The position numbers were made by a program, and so were the translations under genes. Below, in pieces: positions 7,666 to 16,373 of a stretch of 64,000 nt of DNA. This DNA is from Actinoplanes nipponensis (GTDB lineage: Bacteria > Actinomycetota > Actinomycetes > Mycobacteriales > Micromonosporaceae), in assembly GCF_016862275.1 (NCBI RefSeq), contig NZ_BOMQ01000030.1:1-64000 (forward strand). The letters are read 5' to 3'. A model generated the notes under the pieces. That model worked only from the letters and a program-made list of their open reading frames with translations. It had not been told where the DNA came from and searched no databases. Numbering within the stretch: position 1 is the first letter of the stretch; every line of letters starts with the position of its first letter.

Positions 7666-10428
7666 TCACGGCACGGCGGCCAGGGCGGCGGTGGCCGGGT
7701 CGGTGGTGACGCGGCCGAGGTCGCGGCGGATCTCCCCGGCGTCCGGGTGCCCCAGGTCCTCCAGGATCAGGGCGGCCCGGCGCCAGGCCGCGCAGCCGTC
7801 CGGAACGGCCCCGGCGCCGAGCAGGACCGCGCCGAGCCGGCGCAACGTGTCGGCCTCCTGGAAGCGGTCGCCGCAGGACCGGAACGCGTCCACGGCGAGC
7901 CGGAAGTGGGCCATCGCGTGGGCGTGGTCCCCGGTCCGCTCGTACGCCGCGCCGAGGGTGTCCCAGGTCAGGCCCTGGCCGAAGCGGTCGCCGAGCCGCT
8001 CGTGCAGGGCCAGCGCCTGCCGGCAGCGCGCGATCGCCGTCGCGGGCCGGCCCAGGTGGGCGTGGTGCCAGCCGATCGCGTTGAGCGCCGTGGCCTGCCC
8101 GGCGAGGTGCCCCTCCTGTCGGAACAGGGCCAGGGCCTGCTCGTCGTGCTCGAGCGCGTCCGCGTGCCGGCCCTGCCGGGCGTACATCCGGGCCGTCGTC
8201 CGGTGGGTCGCCGCGAGGCCGGCCCGGTCGCCGGCCGCGCCGAACCGCTCCCGGGCGGTCGCCAGCTCCCCGGCCGCGGCGTCGTAGGCGCCCAGCCAGA
8301 TCTGGGCGACGGCCAGCCCGCGCCGGGCGTCCGCCTCCGCGCCGGGGTCGCCGAGGCGGAGCGCCGCCCGGATCGCGGCCCGCTGCAGCGCCGTCCGGTC
8401 GTGCCACCGGCCGCGCCGTTCCAGATAGGTGGTCATGGCCCGGACCAGGACCAGCACCTGCCGGTCGGCGCCGCACCCGGCGGCCTGCGCGACGCACGAC
8501 AGCAGCACCTGGTGCTCCTGCTCGAACCAGACCATCGCGTCGACCGGGTCGGCGGCCCCGGCGCCCGGGCCGGCCCGGGTCAGGTCGAGCGTGTGATCGG
8601 CGGCCAGCGCCGTGGTGGCGTAGTAGTCCAGCATGCGCTCGCGCACCGGGGCCGGGTCGCCCGCGAGCTCGGCGGCGTAGAGGCGGACCAGATCGTGCAT
8701 GCGGTACCGGCCCGGCTGGTGCTCCTGCACCAGGTGGGCGTCGATGAGCTCGCGCAACGACGGCATGAGCTCGCCGCGCGCGAGCCCGGTCAGCCGACGC
8801 ACGGCGGCCAGCGCGATGTCCGGGCCGGGCGCGGCGCCGAGCCGGCCGAACAGGTCGGCGGCGGCCGGCCGGACCGCCGCGAGCGAGGCGGCGAGCACGG
8901 CCCGCAGGTTGCTGCGCAGGCCGCCGCCGTCGAGCCCGTCCAGCCGGGCCGACGACTCCCGCAGGTCCTCGGCGAACGCGGACAGGGGCAACTCCGGGGC
9001 CAGCGCCGCCCGGCCGGCCACGATCCCGAGCGCCAGGGGCAGGCCGGCGCAGTGGCGGATCAGCTCGGCCACCGCCGCGGGCTCCGCGGTCAGCCGGGCC
9101 GCGCCGAGATGGCCGGCGAGGACCTGCGCCGACTCGGCGTCGTCGACCGTCGCCAGCGGCACCGGGCGGGCGCTGTGCCCGGCGACCAGGTCGGGCAGCC
9201 CGCTGCGGGCGGTGATCAGGGTGGCGCAGCTCGCCGCGCCCGGCAGCAGCGGTTCCACCTGCGCCGAGGTGCGGGCGTTGTCCAGCACCAGCAGGATCTG
9301 CCGCTCGGCCATCAGGCTGCGGTACAGGGCGACCTGGCTGTCCCCGTCGGGCGGGACGGCCGCCGCGGTGACGCCCAGGCCGTACAGCAGGCTGCGCACC
9401 GCCACCTCCGGCGGCACCGGGTCGCGGCCGGGGTCGAACCCGCGCAGGTTCAGATGGAGCTGGCCGTCGGCGAACCGGTCGGCGTTGTCGTGCGCCCAGC
9501 GCACCGCCAGCCAGGTCTTGCCCACGCCGCCCGGGCCGTGCACGACCACCACCGGAGCGGCCTTGCCGGCGGCGCCGGGCCGGAGCGCTGCGTCCAGGCG
9601 GGACAGCACGGCGGCGCGGCCGGTGAAGGCGGCCGGCAGCGGCGGCAGCTGCCGGGGCTTGGCCCGGTGTCCCGCCGCGCCGGCCCGGGGCGCCGCCAGG
9701 GAGGCGTCGGCGCGCAGCATCTGCCGGTGCAGCTGCCGCAGCGACGGGCCGGGGTCGATGCCCAGCTCGTCGGCCAGTTGCCGGCGTACCCGGTCGTAGT
9801 GGGCCAGCGCGTCGGCGCGCCGGTCGCTGCGGTACAGCGCCAGGATGAGCTGGCCGGCGAGCCGCTCGTCGAACGGCTCGGCCGCCGCCCGGGCGGTCAG
9901 CGCCCCGATCAGCTCGGCGTGCCGGCCGCCGGCCAGCAGCAGGTCGACGTGGTCGCGTTCGGCGGCCTCCCGCTCCCGGGCCAGCTCGGCGCGCAGCTCG
10001 GCCGACCACGGGGTGTCGAGCAGCCCCAGCGGATCGCCGCGCCACAGCCCCAGCGCCGCGGCGTACGTCTGCTGGGCCGTCGGCGCGGCGGCGGCGCGGG
10101 CCGCGGCCACCAGGTGGCGGAACCGGTGCAGGTCGACGGCGAGCGGATCCACGGCGAGCAGATAGCCCGCGGCCTGGCGGATGATGACGACGTCGTACGG
10201 CTCGAGGGCCTGCCGGAGCCGGCACAGGTAGGCGCGGGTGGTCTCCCGGGCCCGGCGCGGCGGGTCCGCACCCCAGACGCGGGCGACCAGGCTGTCGGGC
10301 GGCACGCACCGGCCCGCGTCGACCGCGAGCGCCGCCAGGACGTACGTCTGCTTGGTGTGGCCGATGTCGACCGCCCGGCCGCCGGACCGCAGCTCGATCT
10401 CGCCGAGCAGCCGGAACTCCGCTGACAC
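7666..10428 (-). CDS. AfsR/SARP-type transcriptional regulator with NB-ARC and TPR domains
   Basis: A 920-residue regulator. Residues 1-95 are the OmpR-type winged helix of SARPs (RLLGEIELRSGGRAVDIG, then the recognition part DSLVARVWGADPPRRARET); 98-243 are the BTAD domain (DLHRFRHLVAAARAA to DPGPSLRQLHRQML). A P-loop GPGGVGKT near residue 297 and QILLVLDNA (Walker B) mark the NB-ARC ATPase; from about 620 onward are repeated TPR helices (RTTARMYARQGRHADALEHD, LNAIGWHHAHLGRPATAIA). AfsR-type proteins activate secondary metabolism or developmental genes, with ATPase and TPR modules sensing partners. No biosynthetic cluster is adjacent. It is divergent from the small gene at 10604, a possible direct target across the 175-base gap. 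Confidence 0.92.
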   Translation of the reverse strand: MSAEFRLLGEIELRSGGRAVDIGHTKQTYVLAALAVDAGRCVPPDSLVARVWGADPPRRARETTRAYLCRLRQALEPYDVVIIRQAAGYLLAVDPLAVDLHRFRHLVAAARAAAAPTAQQTYAAALGLWRGDPLGLLDTPWSAELRAELAREREAAERDHVDLLLAGGRHAELIGALTARAAAEPFDERLAGQLILALYRSDRRADALAHYDRVRRQLADELGIDPGPSLRQLHRQMLRADASLAAPRAGAAGHRAKPRQLPPLPAAFTGRAAVLSRLDAALRPGAAGKAAPVVVVHGPGGVGKTWLAVRWAHDNADRFADGQLHLNLRGFDPGRDPVPPEVAVRSLLYGLGVTAAAVPPDGDSQVALYRSLMAERQILLVLDNARTSAQVEPLLPGAASCATLITARSGLPDLVAGHSARPVPLATVDDAESAQVLAGHLGAARLTAEPAAVAELIRHCAGLPLALGIVAGRAALAPELPLSAFAEDLRESSARLDGLDGGGLRSNLRAVLAASLAAVRPAAADLFGRLGAAPGPDIALAAVRRLTGLARGELMPSLRELIDAHLVQEHQPGRYRMHDLVRLYAAELAGDPAPVRERMLDYYATTALAADHTLDLTRAGPGAGAADPVDAMVWFEQEHQVLLSCVAQAAGCGADRQVLVLVRAMTTYLERRGRWHDRTALQRAAIRAALRLGDPGAEADARRGLAVAQIWLGAYDAAAGELATARERFGAAGDRAGLAATHRTTARMYARQGRHADALEHDEQALALFRQEGHLAGQATALNAIGWHHAHLGRPATAIARCRQALALHERLGDRFGQGLTWDTLGAAYERTGDHAHAMAHFRLAVDAFRSCGDRFQEADTLRRLGAVLLGAGAVPDGCAAWRRAALILEDLGHPDAGEIRRDLGRVTTDPATAALAAVP

Positions 10429-10603
10429 AGTGATCAGGTCCTTCCCCCGGTGCTACCGGGCCAGTCTTCCCCACCGGCGCCGGCCCCGCTGTCGCCCAGC
10501 GGACCTGCGGGGCAACGGGAATCCAACGCCGGCCCAACGGGCCCGGCCCACGGTGGGTGGCGAGGGCGGGCAACAGGTGCCGGCCGTCGTCGAAGGAGGC
10601 AGC

Positions 10604-10990
10604 ATGAACAGCACGGCAGGGGTCAGCGCGGCGGGCAGCAGCACCGCGGGCAAGACGGGCACGAAGCGGTACCGGGTCCAGCTGACCGCGCTGACCTGCA
10701 AGCGCAAGCAGGACGCGATCGGCCGGGACGAGCCCCAGCTGTTCGTCAACGGCGTCTCGGTCTACGGCCCGGGCGACATCGGCAAGGGCGAGACGGTGGA
10801 CCTGCGCCCGCGGTCCGCGGTCTTCGCCTCGGTGGCCCACATGGCGCTGGTCGAGGCCGACCCGGGCGCCGACGACCAGCTGGGCGTGGTCACCGCGATC
10901 GCGGGCCAGGCGGGCCGGGGACCGCAGCGCGGCGAGTTCCACCTCCCGGCCGCCGACTACGAGATCACCTTCCAGGTCGTCCCGGCCTGA
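10604..10990 (+). CDS. Small beta-rich cytoplasmic protein, unknown function
   Basis: 128 residues, started at ATG 10604 behind a strong GAAGGAGG. There is no signal peptide or membrane segment. The N-terminal 20 residues are Ser/Gly/Ala-rich; the rest alternates beta strands (RYRVQLTALTCKRKQD, DEPQLFVNGVSVYG, GETVDLRPRSAVF, YEITFQVVPA) and looks like a jelly-roll or C2-like sandwich. The segment around IGRDEPQLFVNG resembles small actinomycete proteins that I cannot name. It is divergent from the AfsR-type regulator and followed by a terminator, so it is monocistronic. Confidence 0.7.
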   Translation: MNSTAGVSAAGSSTAGKTGTKRYRVQLTALTCKRKQDAIGRDEPQLFVNGVSVYGPGDIGKGETVDLRPRSAVFASVAHMALVEADPGADDQLGVVTAIAGQAGRGPQRGEFHLPAADYEITFQVVPA

Positions 10991-11017
10991 CCGGCCGCGG
11001 ACGGCCGGCACGGCAGG

Positions 11018-11054
11018 CGGGTTCCGCCGGGGCACGGCGCTCCGGCGGGACCCG
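11018..11054. terminator. Bidirectional terminator between 10604 gene and SGNH hydrolase
   Basis: 13-bp stem (11018-11030 with 11042-11054) with a single mismatch and an 11-base loop, exactly filling the space before the convergent gene's stop codon. Confidence 0.65.
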
Positions 11055-13016
11055 TCAGCCACGGCTGCGGGCCGCGAGGCGGTGCCGCTGGGCGCCGAAG
11101 AACGCCACCGCGGCCAGCCAGATGCCGGCCAGCGGCAGCAGGCCCAGCCAGCCCTGGGTGAGCAGCAGCACCCGCAGCCGGCCCTTGGCCCACTGCATGC
11201 CCTGCGTCCGGCAGCCGTCGGTGCTGGTGCTGAGCACGTCGCACTGCGGCCCGGTGTGGGTGGCCGCGACCGCCTGGACGCCGGCGCCGCGGCCGCCCGG
11301 CGTCTGCGGGACGACCGGGCCACGGGCGGGCAGCGTGGACAGTTCCGGCAGCCAGGTCTGGAAGGTCCGCAGCATCGCCGCGTGGCCGCGCTCGTTGGGG
11401 TGCAGGCTGCCGTGCGAGAAGTTCTTCGGGTTGAAGCGCTGCTCGGCCGTCCCGCCCACGGACCGGATGCCGATGAAGTTCAGCCCCGGGCGGCCCTCGT
11501 TGTGCGGGTCGCAGAGCTGCAGGCCGGCGTCCCGCAGCGAGGACTCCATCGCCGCCAGGTAGTGGAAGCCGAACTCCGCGGCCGTCTCGGCGATCACCCG
11601 GTTCAGGCCGCGGGTCACGAACTCGTGCACGAAGCGGCGCTCCCCGGGCGCCAGGGCGACGTCGGCGCACGGCCCGGACAGGTCGATCGGGTCGGGGTAG
11701 CCGACCACGACCACCGGGCTGCGCGGGAAGACCGCGTCGAGCTGCCGGTAGGTGTCGCGCAGGTTGCGCCGGACCTGGGCCAGCGCGCCCGTCCACAGGG
11801 CGGCCTGGCTGCTGCACGGGCCGGGGGCCAGGCACATCAGCCCGATCGTGGAGAAGCCGGCGTCGTTGCCGCCGACGCCCACCACCACCATGGCCGGGGT
11901 GTAGCCGGGGCCGTAGTCGTGCAGGTAGGCGTCCAGCTGGGTGCGCTCCTCGCCGGTCTGCGGCTGGGGCGGCAGCCCGCCCGGCCGGACCGGGCCGACG
12001 GTGGCCGACTCGACGTTGCGGGTGCGCGCGCCCGAGCAGGCCAGGAACTCGACCTGGTCGAACGGGCGCTGCTGGCCGGCCAGCGCCGCCCAGGCGGTGG
12101 GCGAACGGCGGCACTGGTTGCCGCCGCCGACGTCCGTGCCCGCGTAGTACGTCGACGCGCCCTCGCCGGACATGTAGGAGTCACCGAAGGCGACCAGCAG
12201 GGCGCCCGCGCCGCGGTCGACCGCGAGGTCGGGCGGCGGGTCGGTGGGCGCCGGGGTCACGCCCAGCAGCGCGATCACGCTCATCACGCAGGCGATGTCG
12301 GCCTGGGTGGTGGAGACCACCGCCACGATCAGCAGCCCGAGGACCACGACGGCGCCCAGCAGCCAGGGCGACCGGGTGCGGGCGTACAGCCCGGCGGTGG
12401 AGAGGCCGGCCAGCGCCGCCCCGGCCAGCCCGAACCGGCGGCGCAGCGGCCGCGGGCCGGACCGGGCGCACATCCACCGGACGACCACCTCCGACAGCAG
12501 GGCCACGCCGAGCGGCAGCAGCACCAGCAGCGCGGCGCCGAGCAGCACGTCCTCGCCGATCACCCCGGCCGTGCCGGAGCTGTGGCCGAGCAGCGCGGTG
12601 CCCAGCAGCAGGCAGACGGCCCCGGCGCCGGTCAGGGCGAGGGCCAGGACCCGCCGCCGCCGGTCGGAGCGCATTCCCTGGCGCAGCCAGGTCACCCCGG
12701 AGCCGGCCACGAAGTAGCCGAGCAGGACGCCGGCGAGCGCGACGCCGGCCCGCGGCCAGAGCTGGTACGAGCCCACCAGCGCGACCGCCAGCCCGAGCAG
12801 CGCCGCCCCGGCGCGCGGGCCGATCAGCCACTGCCGGTCGTCGAGGCTGTCGAGGTACTGGCCGCGGACCCAGAGCGTCGCGGCGATCACGAACAGCGTG
12901 AAGCACACCTGGATGGTCAGCGTGGAGGCCCCGGACCGGGCGGAGGCCAGCAGCAGGATCAGCGCGGCGGCGAAGATCCAGGTCCGTCGCAGCGCCGCGG
13001 GGTCGATAGCCGTCAT
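11055..13016 (-). CDS. Membrane-anchored SGNH/GDSL hydrolase
   Basis: 653 residues. About eight hydrophobic helices occupy residues 10-240, then an extracellular SGNH lipase/esterase domain: block I FGDSYMSGEG (about 275), GGNDAGF (about 382) and the catalytic SLHPNERGH (about 537). Several Cys (GNQCRRSP, FLACSGAR, LMCLAPGPC) fit an oxidising exterior. A final transmembrane helix (about 620-640) ends in a basic tail. The ATG at 13016 is the first that yields an N-terminal membrane helix; the frame stays open far upstream only because of base composition. The topology suggests an esterase or deacylase acting on cell-surface or exogenous acyl esters. The substrate is unknown. Confidence 0.82.
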   Translation of the reverse strand: MTAIDPAALRRTWIFAAALILLLASARSGASTLTIQVCFTLFVIAATLWVRGQYLDSLDDRQWLIGPRAGAALLGLAVALVGSYQLWPRAGVALAGVLLGYFVAGSGVTWLRQGMRSDRRRRVLALALTGAGAVCLLLGTALLGHSSGTAGVIGEDVLLGAALLVLLPLGVALLSEVVVRWMCARSGPRPLRRRFGLAGAALAGLSTAGLYARTRSPWLLGAVVVLGLLIVAVVSTTQADIACVMSVIALLGVTPAPTDPPPDLAVDRGAGALLVAFGDSYMSGEGASTYYAGTDVGGGNQCRRSPTAWAALAGQQRPFDQVEFLACSGARTRNVESATVGPVRPGGLPPQPQTGEERTQLDAYLHDYGPGYTPAMVVVGVGGNDAGFSTIGLMCLAPGPCSSQAALWTGALAQVRRNLRDTYRQLDAVFPRSPVVVVGYPDPIDLSGPCADVALAPGERRFVHEFVTRGLNRVIAETAAEFGFHYLAAMESSLRDAGLQLCDPHNEGRPGLNFIGIRSVGGTAEQRFNPKNFSHGSLHPNERGHAAMLRTFQTWLPELSTLPARGPVVPQTPGGRGAGVQAVAATHTGPQCDVLSTSTDGCRTQGMQWAKGRLRVLLLTQGWLGLLPLAGIWLAAVAFFGAQRHRLAARSRG

Positions 13017-13147
13017 GCCCTGCAGAGGCGCGACGGGGGCCCGGTGATACGGCTCCGCACAGCCCGCCGGATTGCCCGTTCGGACGTCACCGGTTCCGGA
13101 ACTCCGGCGAGTTGTCCGGATGCCGCCGGGATTGCGGCGTCCGGCCC

Positions 13148-13159
13148 GAGAGCGCTCTC
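13148..13159. promoter_or_regulatory. CebR-like LacI-family operator (GAGAGCGCTCTC)
   Basis: A perfect 12-bp palindrome with the GAGCGCTC core of the actinomycete CebR/CelR box. It abuts the -35 element TTGACA (13160-13165) of the downstream beta-helix gene, a position suited to repression. Confidence 0.6.
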
Positions 13160-13165
13160 TTGACA
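13160..13165 (+). promoter_or_regulatory. Consensus -35 element TTGACA
   Basis: Perfect TTGACA about 70 bases before the beta-helix gene start. At 17-18 bases downstream the sequence is CTTGCT/TTGCTG, so the -10 is weak and may need activation. Confidence 0.4.
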
Positions 13166-13232
13166 GTTGGCCCCGGGTGTCGCTTGCTGTGCTGAGCTTC
13201 ATTACCACCCTGTTACGAAAGGACCTCCCCGC

Positions 13233-15131
13233 ATGACGACACGCCCCACCGGCGTTCGCCGTCTCGCCGGCCGCCGGTACCTCGCCGGCGTCCTGGCCCT
13301 CGCTCTCGCCGTCACGGCGACCGGCACGCTGACCGGCTCGGCCGCCATCGCCGCCCCCGCGCGGACGGGCTCCGCGGCGCCGAGCCTCGGGGCCAACGTC
13401 ACCGTCTTCGACCCGGCCACGCCGGTCGGGCAGATCCAGGCCACCCTGGACGCCGCGTACGCCAAGCAGGTCGACAACGAGATGGGCACCGAGCGGTACG
13501 CCTTCCTCTTCAAGCCCGGCACCTACGGCACGGCCGACCAGCCGCTGCAGATCAAGGTGGGCTACTACACCGAGATCTCCGGCCTCGGCGCGTCCCCGGC
13601 CGACGTGGTCATCAACGGCAAGGTGGAGGTCTACAACCGCTGCCTCGCCGACGGCGGCACCAGCAACTGCCTCGCGCTGGTCAACTTCTGGCGCACTCTG
13701 TCCAACCTGTCGATCAACGTCAACGGCAAGGGCCAGGACGGCTGCCGCGGCACCGCCAACTTCTGGGCCGTGTCGCAGGCCGTGTCGCTGCGCCGGCTGA
13801 ACGTCAGCGGCGGCACGTTCTCCCTGATGGACTACTGCACCGCGGGCCCGCAGTACGCCAGCGGCGGCTTCATCGCCGACTCGAACTTCCCGGCCGTGGT
13901 CAACGGCTCGCAGCAGCAGTGGCTGACCCGCAACAGCAAGGTGGAGAGCTGGTCCAACGGCGTGTGGAACCAGGTCTTCTCCGGGGTGCAGGGCGCGCCG
14001 GCCGAGACCGGCTTCCCGAACCCGCCGTACACCACGCTGGACCGGACCCCGGTCAGCCGGGAGAAGCCGTACCTGTTCACCGACGCGTCCGGCCAGTACA
14101 GCGTGCGGGTGCCGGCCGCGCAGCAGAACACCAGCGGCACGTCCTGGTCGGCCGGGCTCACCGCGGGCCGGACCATCCCGCTGAGCCGGTTCTTCGTGGC
14201 CAAGCCGTCCGACCCGGTCTGGCTGATCAACGCCAACCTGGCCCTGGGCAAGAACCTGCTGCTCACCCCGGGCGTCTACGACATCGCCCAGAGCATCAAG
14301 GTGTGGCACCCCAACCAGGTGGTGCTGGGCATCGGCCACGCGACGCTGACCGCGGTCAACGGCGCCACGCCGCTGACGGTGGCCGACGTGCCCGGTGTGG
14401 TCGTCGCGGGCGTCACCCTCGACGCCGGCGCCAAGGAGTCGAAGAACCTGCTCAAGGTCGGCAACGGCCGCGGCATCGGCCTGAGCTCGGCGAGCAACCC
14501 GACCACGCTGTCCGACGTGTACTTCCGCGTCGGCGGCCCGCACATCGGCAAGGTCGACGTGGCGCTCGAGGTCAACAGCGACAACGTGCTCATCGACCAC
14601 ACCTGGGTGTGGCGCGCCGACCACGGCGTCGAGGGCTTCACCGAGGGCGTCAACGGCGACACCCAGCGCTGGCGGACCAACATCGGCCGCAACGGCGCCG
14701 TGATCAACGGTGACAACGTGACCGCCACCGGCCTGTTCGTCGAGCACTTCCAGCAGTACAACACCATCTGGAACGGCCAGAACGGCACCACCGTGCTGTA
14801 CCAGAACGAGCTGCCGTACGACCCGCCGACGCAGGCGGACTGGACGCAGAAGGACGGCACGCTGGGCTACGCCGGCTACAAGGTCGGCGCCCGGGTCCGC
14901 ACCCACAAGCTCTACGGCGCGGGCGTCTACGTCTTCAACCAGAACAACCCGGCGATCCACACCGCGAACGGCTTCGAGGTGCCGAACCGTCCGGGCGTCA
15001 AGCTGCACCACATCATGACGGTCAACCTCAGCGCCGGCGTCATCGACCACGTGGTCAACGGCGTGGGCGAGGCGGCCGACACCACCAAGGTCGGCGTTCC
15101 GGTCTTCGTGACGGACTACCCGACCCCGTAA
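13233..15131 (+). CDS. Secreted right-handed beta-helix protein (GH55/pectate-lyase-like)
   Basis: 632 residues. ATG 13233 has GAAAGGA nine bases upstream and gives a signal peptide ending near SAAIAAPA. It belongs to a large actinomycete family often mislabelled adenylyl cyclase: FDPATPVGQIQATLD, FKPGTYG, GYYTEISGLGASP, FWRTLSNLSI, SREKPYLF, FVAKPSDPVW, LLLTPGVYDI, ATGLFVEHFQQY and YQNELPYDPP are its landmarks. The repeated hydrophobic/Asn ladder pattern and two helix modules resemble GH55 exo-beta-1,3-glucanases, so a carbohydrate-active role is likely, but catalytic residues cannot be assigned from sequence alone. A CebR-like operator precedes it and a strong terminator follows. Confidence 0.82.
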   Translation: MTTRPTGVRRLAGRRYLAGVLALALAVTATGTLTGSAAIAAPARTGSAAPSLGANVTVFDPATPVGQIQATLDAAYAKQVDNEMGTERYAFLFKPGTYGTADQPLQIKVGYYTEISGLGASPADVVINGKVEVYNRCLADGGTSNCLALVNFWRTLSNLSINVNGKGQDGCRGTANFWAVSQAVSLRRLNVSGGTFSLMDYCTAGPQYASGGFIADSNFPAVVNGSQQQWLTRNSKVESWSNGVWNQVFSGVQGAPAETGFPNPPYTTLDRTPVSREKPYLFTDASGQYSVRVPAAQQNTSGTSWSAGLTAGRTIPLSRFFVAKPSDPVWLINANLALGKNLLLTPGVYDIAQSIKVWHPNQVVLGIGHATLTAVNGATPLTVADVPGVVVAGVTLDAGAKESKNLLKVGNGRGIGLSSASNPTTLSDVYFRVGGPHIGKVDVALEVNSDNVLIDHTWVWRADHGVEGFTEGVNGDTQRWRTNIGRNGAVINGDNVTATGLFVEHFQQYNTIWNGQNGTTVLYQNELPYDPPTQADWTQKDGTLGYAGYKVGARVRTHKLYGAGVYVFNQNNPAIHTANGFEVPNRPGVKLHHIMTVNLSAGVIDHVVNGVGEAADTTKVGVPVFVTDYPTP

Positions 15132-15146
15132 TCCCCGCAGGTACCA

Positions 15147-15186
15147 CCGGCAGGGCCGGATCCGCACCCGGGTCCGGCCCTGCCGG
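15147..15186 (+). terminator. Strong hairpin terminator after beta-helix gene
   Basis: Perfect 14-bp stem (15147-15160 with 15173-15186), 12-base loop, 16 bases after the stop codon. Confidence 0.75.
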
Positions 15187-15263
15187 CGTCCATCCTGCGA
15201 TGGAGGCGGGAATCCGGCCGCGGGCGGATCCGCGGGCGCCCCGGTTCCCGGCACACTTCCGGC

Positions 15264-16373
15264 ATGCTGAACGCCGCGCCGCCGCTGAGCCCGTACCACC
15301 GTCTCGGGCGGACCGGCGCCCACCGCTGGTGGCGTCCGGTGGCCGGCACCGCCCTGGTGCTCGCCGGCGGTGTCGGGCTCATCCTGCTGATGTTCGGACT
15401 CGCCGGAGCCGTCGCGGCGCTCACCGGCCGGCCCACCGACGCGGACGGGCTGCCCACCTTCGGCCCCCTGCCCGACCTGGCCCTGGACTTCCTGACGATC
15501 GCGGCGCTGCTGCCGGCGACCCTCGCGGCGGCCCGGTGGGTGCAGCGCCGGCCGGCCGGCACCCTGTCGTCGGTCGCCGGCCGGCTGCGGTGGCGGTGGC
15601 TGGCCGCCTGCCTGCCGGCGGCCGGCGCGGCGATCGTGACGATGCTGGGCGGGGGCCTCGCGCTGGCCGCGGCGACCGGCGAGGACGCCGGGCTCGGCGG
15701 CGAACCGGCCGGCTGGGGGCCGTTCGTCGCGGGCACGCTGGTGTTGCTGGTCGTGGTGCCGCCGCAGGCCGCCGCCGAGGAGTACCTGACCCGGGGCTGG
15801 CTGCTGCAGGCGCTCGGGGCGTTCGGCCGCCGGCCGTGGGCGCCGATCGGCGTGCAGGCGGTGGTGTTCGCCGCGCTGCACGGCTGGGGCACGCCGTGGG
15901 GCTTCGCCGACCTGGTCGTCTTCGGCGCGGTGACCGGCTGGCTGACCGTACGCACCGGCGGGCTCGAGGCAGCGATCGCCCTGCACGTGGTCAACAACGT
16001 GGCCGGTGGCGCCCTGAGCGCCGCGTACGGCCGGCTCACCGTCGAGGAGACCGCCGCCGACCTGCCCTGGCAGCTCGCGGTGATCGACGTGCCGGTGCTG
16101 GTGGCGTACGCGGCGGTCGTCGTCCCTGCTGGCGCGCCGGCGGCGCCTCGCCACCCGGACCGCCCCGGCGCTCGCGTGCCCGCTCCCGCAGCCCGGCCGC
16201 CCGCTCGCCGGCACCGGGCCGGCTGCGGAGCGGGCGTAGCCGGGACGGCTCAGACCGTGTCGTCGCCGAGCTTGCCGCGCAGCTTCGCCAGCGCCCGGCT
16301 GATCAGGCGGGAGACGTGCATCTGGGAGATGCCGACCTGCTCGGCGATCTCCGTCTGGGTGAGGTTGCCGTAG
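15264..16373 (+). CDS. CPBP family intramembrane metalloprotease with apparent C-terminal frameshift
   Basis: A CAAX-type intramembrane protease (CPBP/Abi family): several transmembrane helices, EEYLTR (EExxxR motif, about 171), a membrane helix with HGWGTPWGF (about 206), and HVVNN (about 241), which together bind the catalytic metal. After AYAAVVV (near 16122) the frame turns into unlikely Pro/Arg-rich residues and then runs antisense into the sigma-factor gene to 16373. Removing one C from the CCC run at 16123-16125 restores LLARRRRLATRTAP, a typical basic tail, and a stop at 16237-16239. So the intact protein would have about 324 residues. Either a real mutation or a sequence error; the catalytic part is unaffected. 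No good ribosome site precedes the ATG. Confidence 0.78.
   Translation: MLNAAPPLSPYHRLGRTGAHRWWRPVAGTALVLAGGVGLILLMFGLAGAVAALTGRPTDADGLPTFGPLPDLALDFLTIAALLPATLAAARWVQRRPAGTLSSVAGRLRWRWLAACLPAAGAAIVTMLGGGLALAAATGEDAGLGGEPAGWGPFVAGTLVLLVVVPPQAAAEEYLTRGWLLQALGAFGRRPWAPIGVQAVVFAALHGWGTPWGFADLVVFGAVTGWLTVRTGGLEAAIALHVVNNVAGGALSAAYGRLTVEETAADLPWQLAVIDVPVLVAYAAVVVPAGAPAAPRHPDRPGARVPAPAARPPARRHRAGCGAGVAGTAQTVSSPSLPRSFASARLIRRETCIWEMPTCSAISVWVRLP

Noticed and set aside
13167..13232. Earlier in-frame start for the beta-helix protein
   Set aside because: The added 22 residues interrupt the signal peptide and overlap the promoter region; ATG 13233 has its own ribosome site.
16237..16373. The last ~45 codons of the CPBP frame as genuine protein
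   Set aside because: They are antisense to sigma region 4 and lack CPBP character; more likely the result of a one-base shift.
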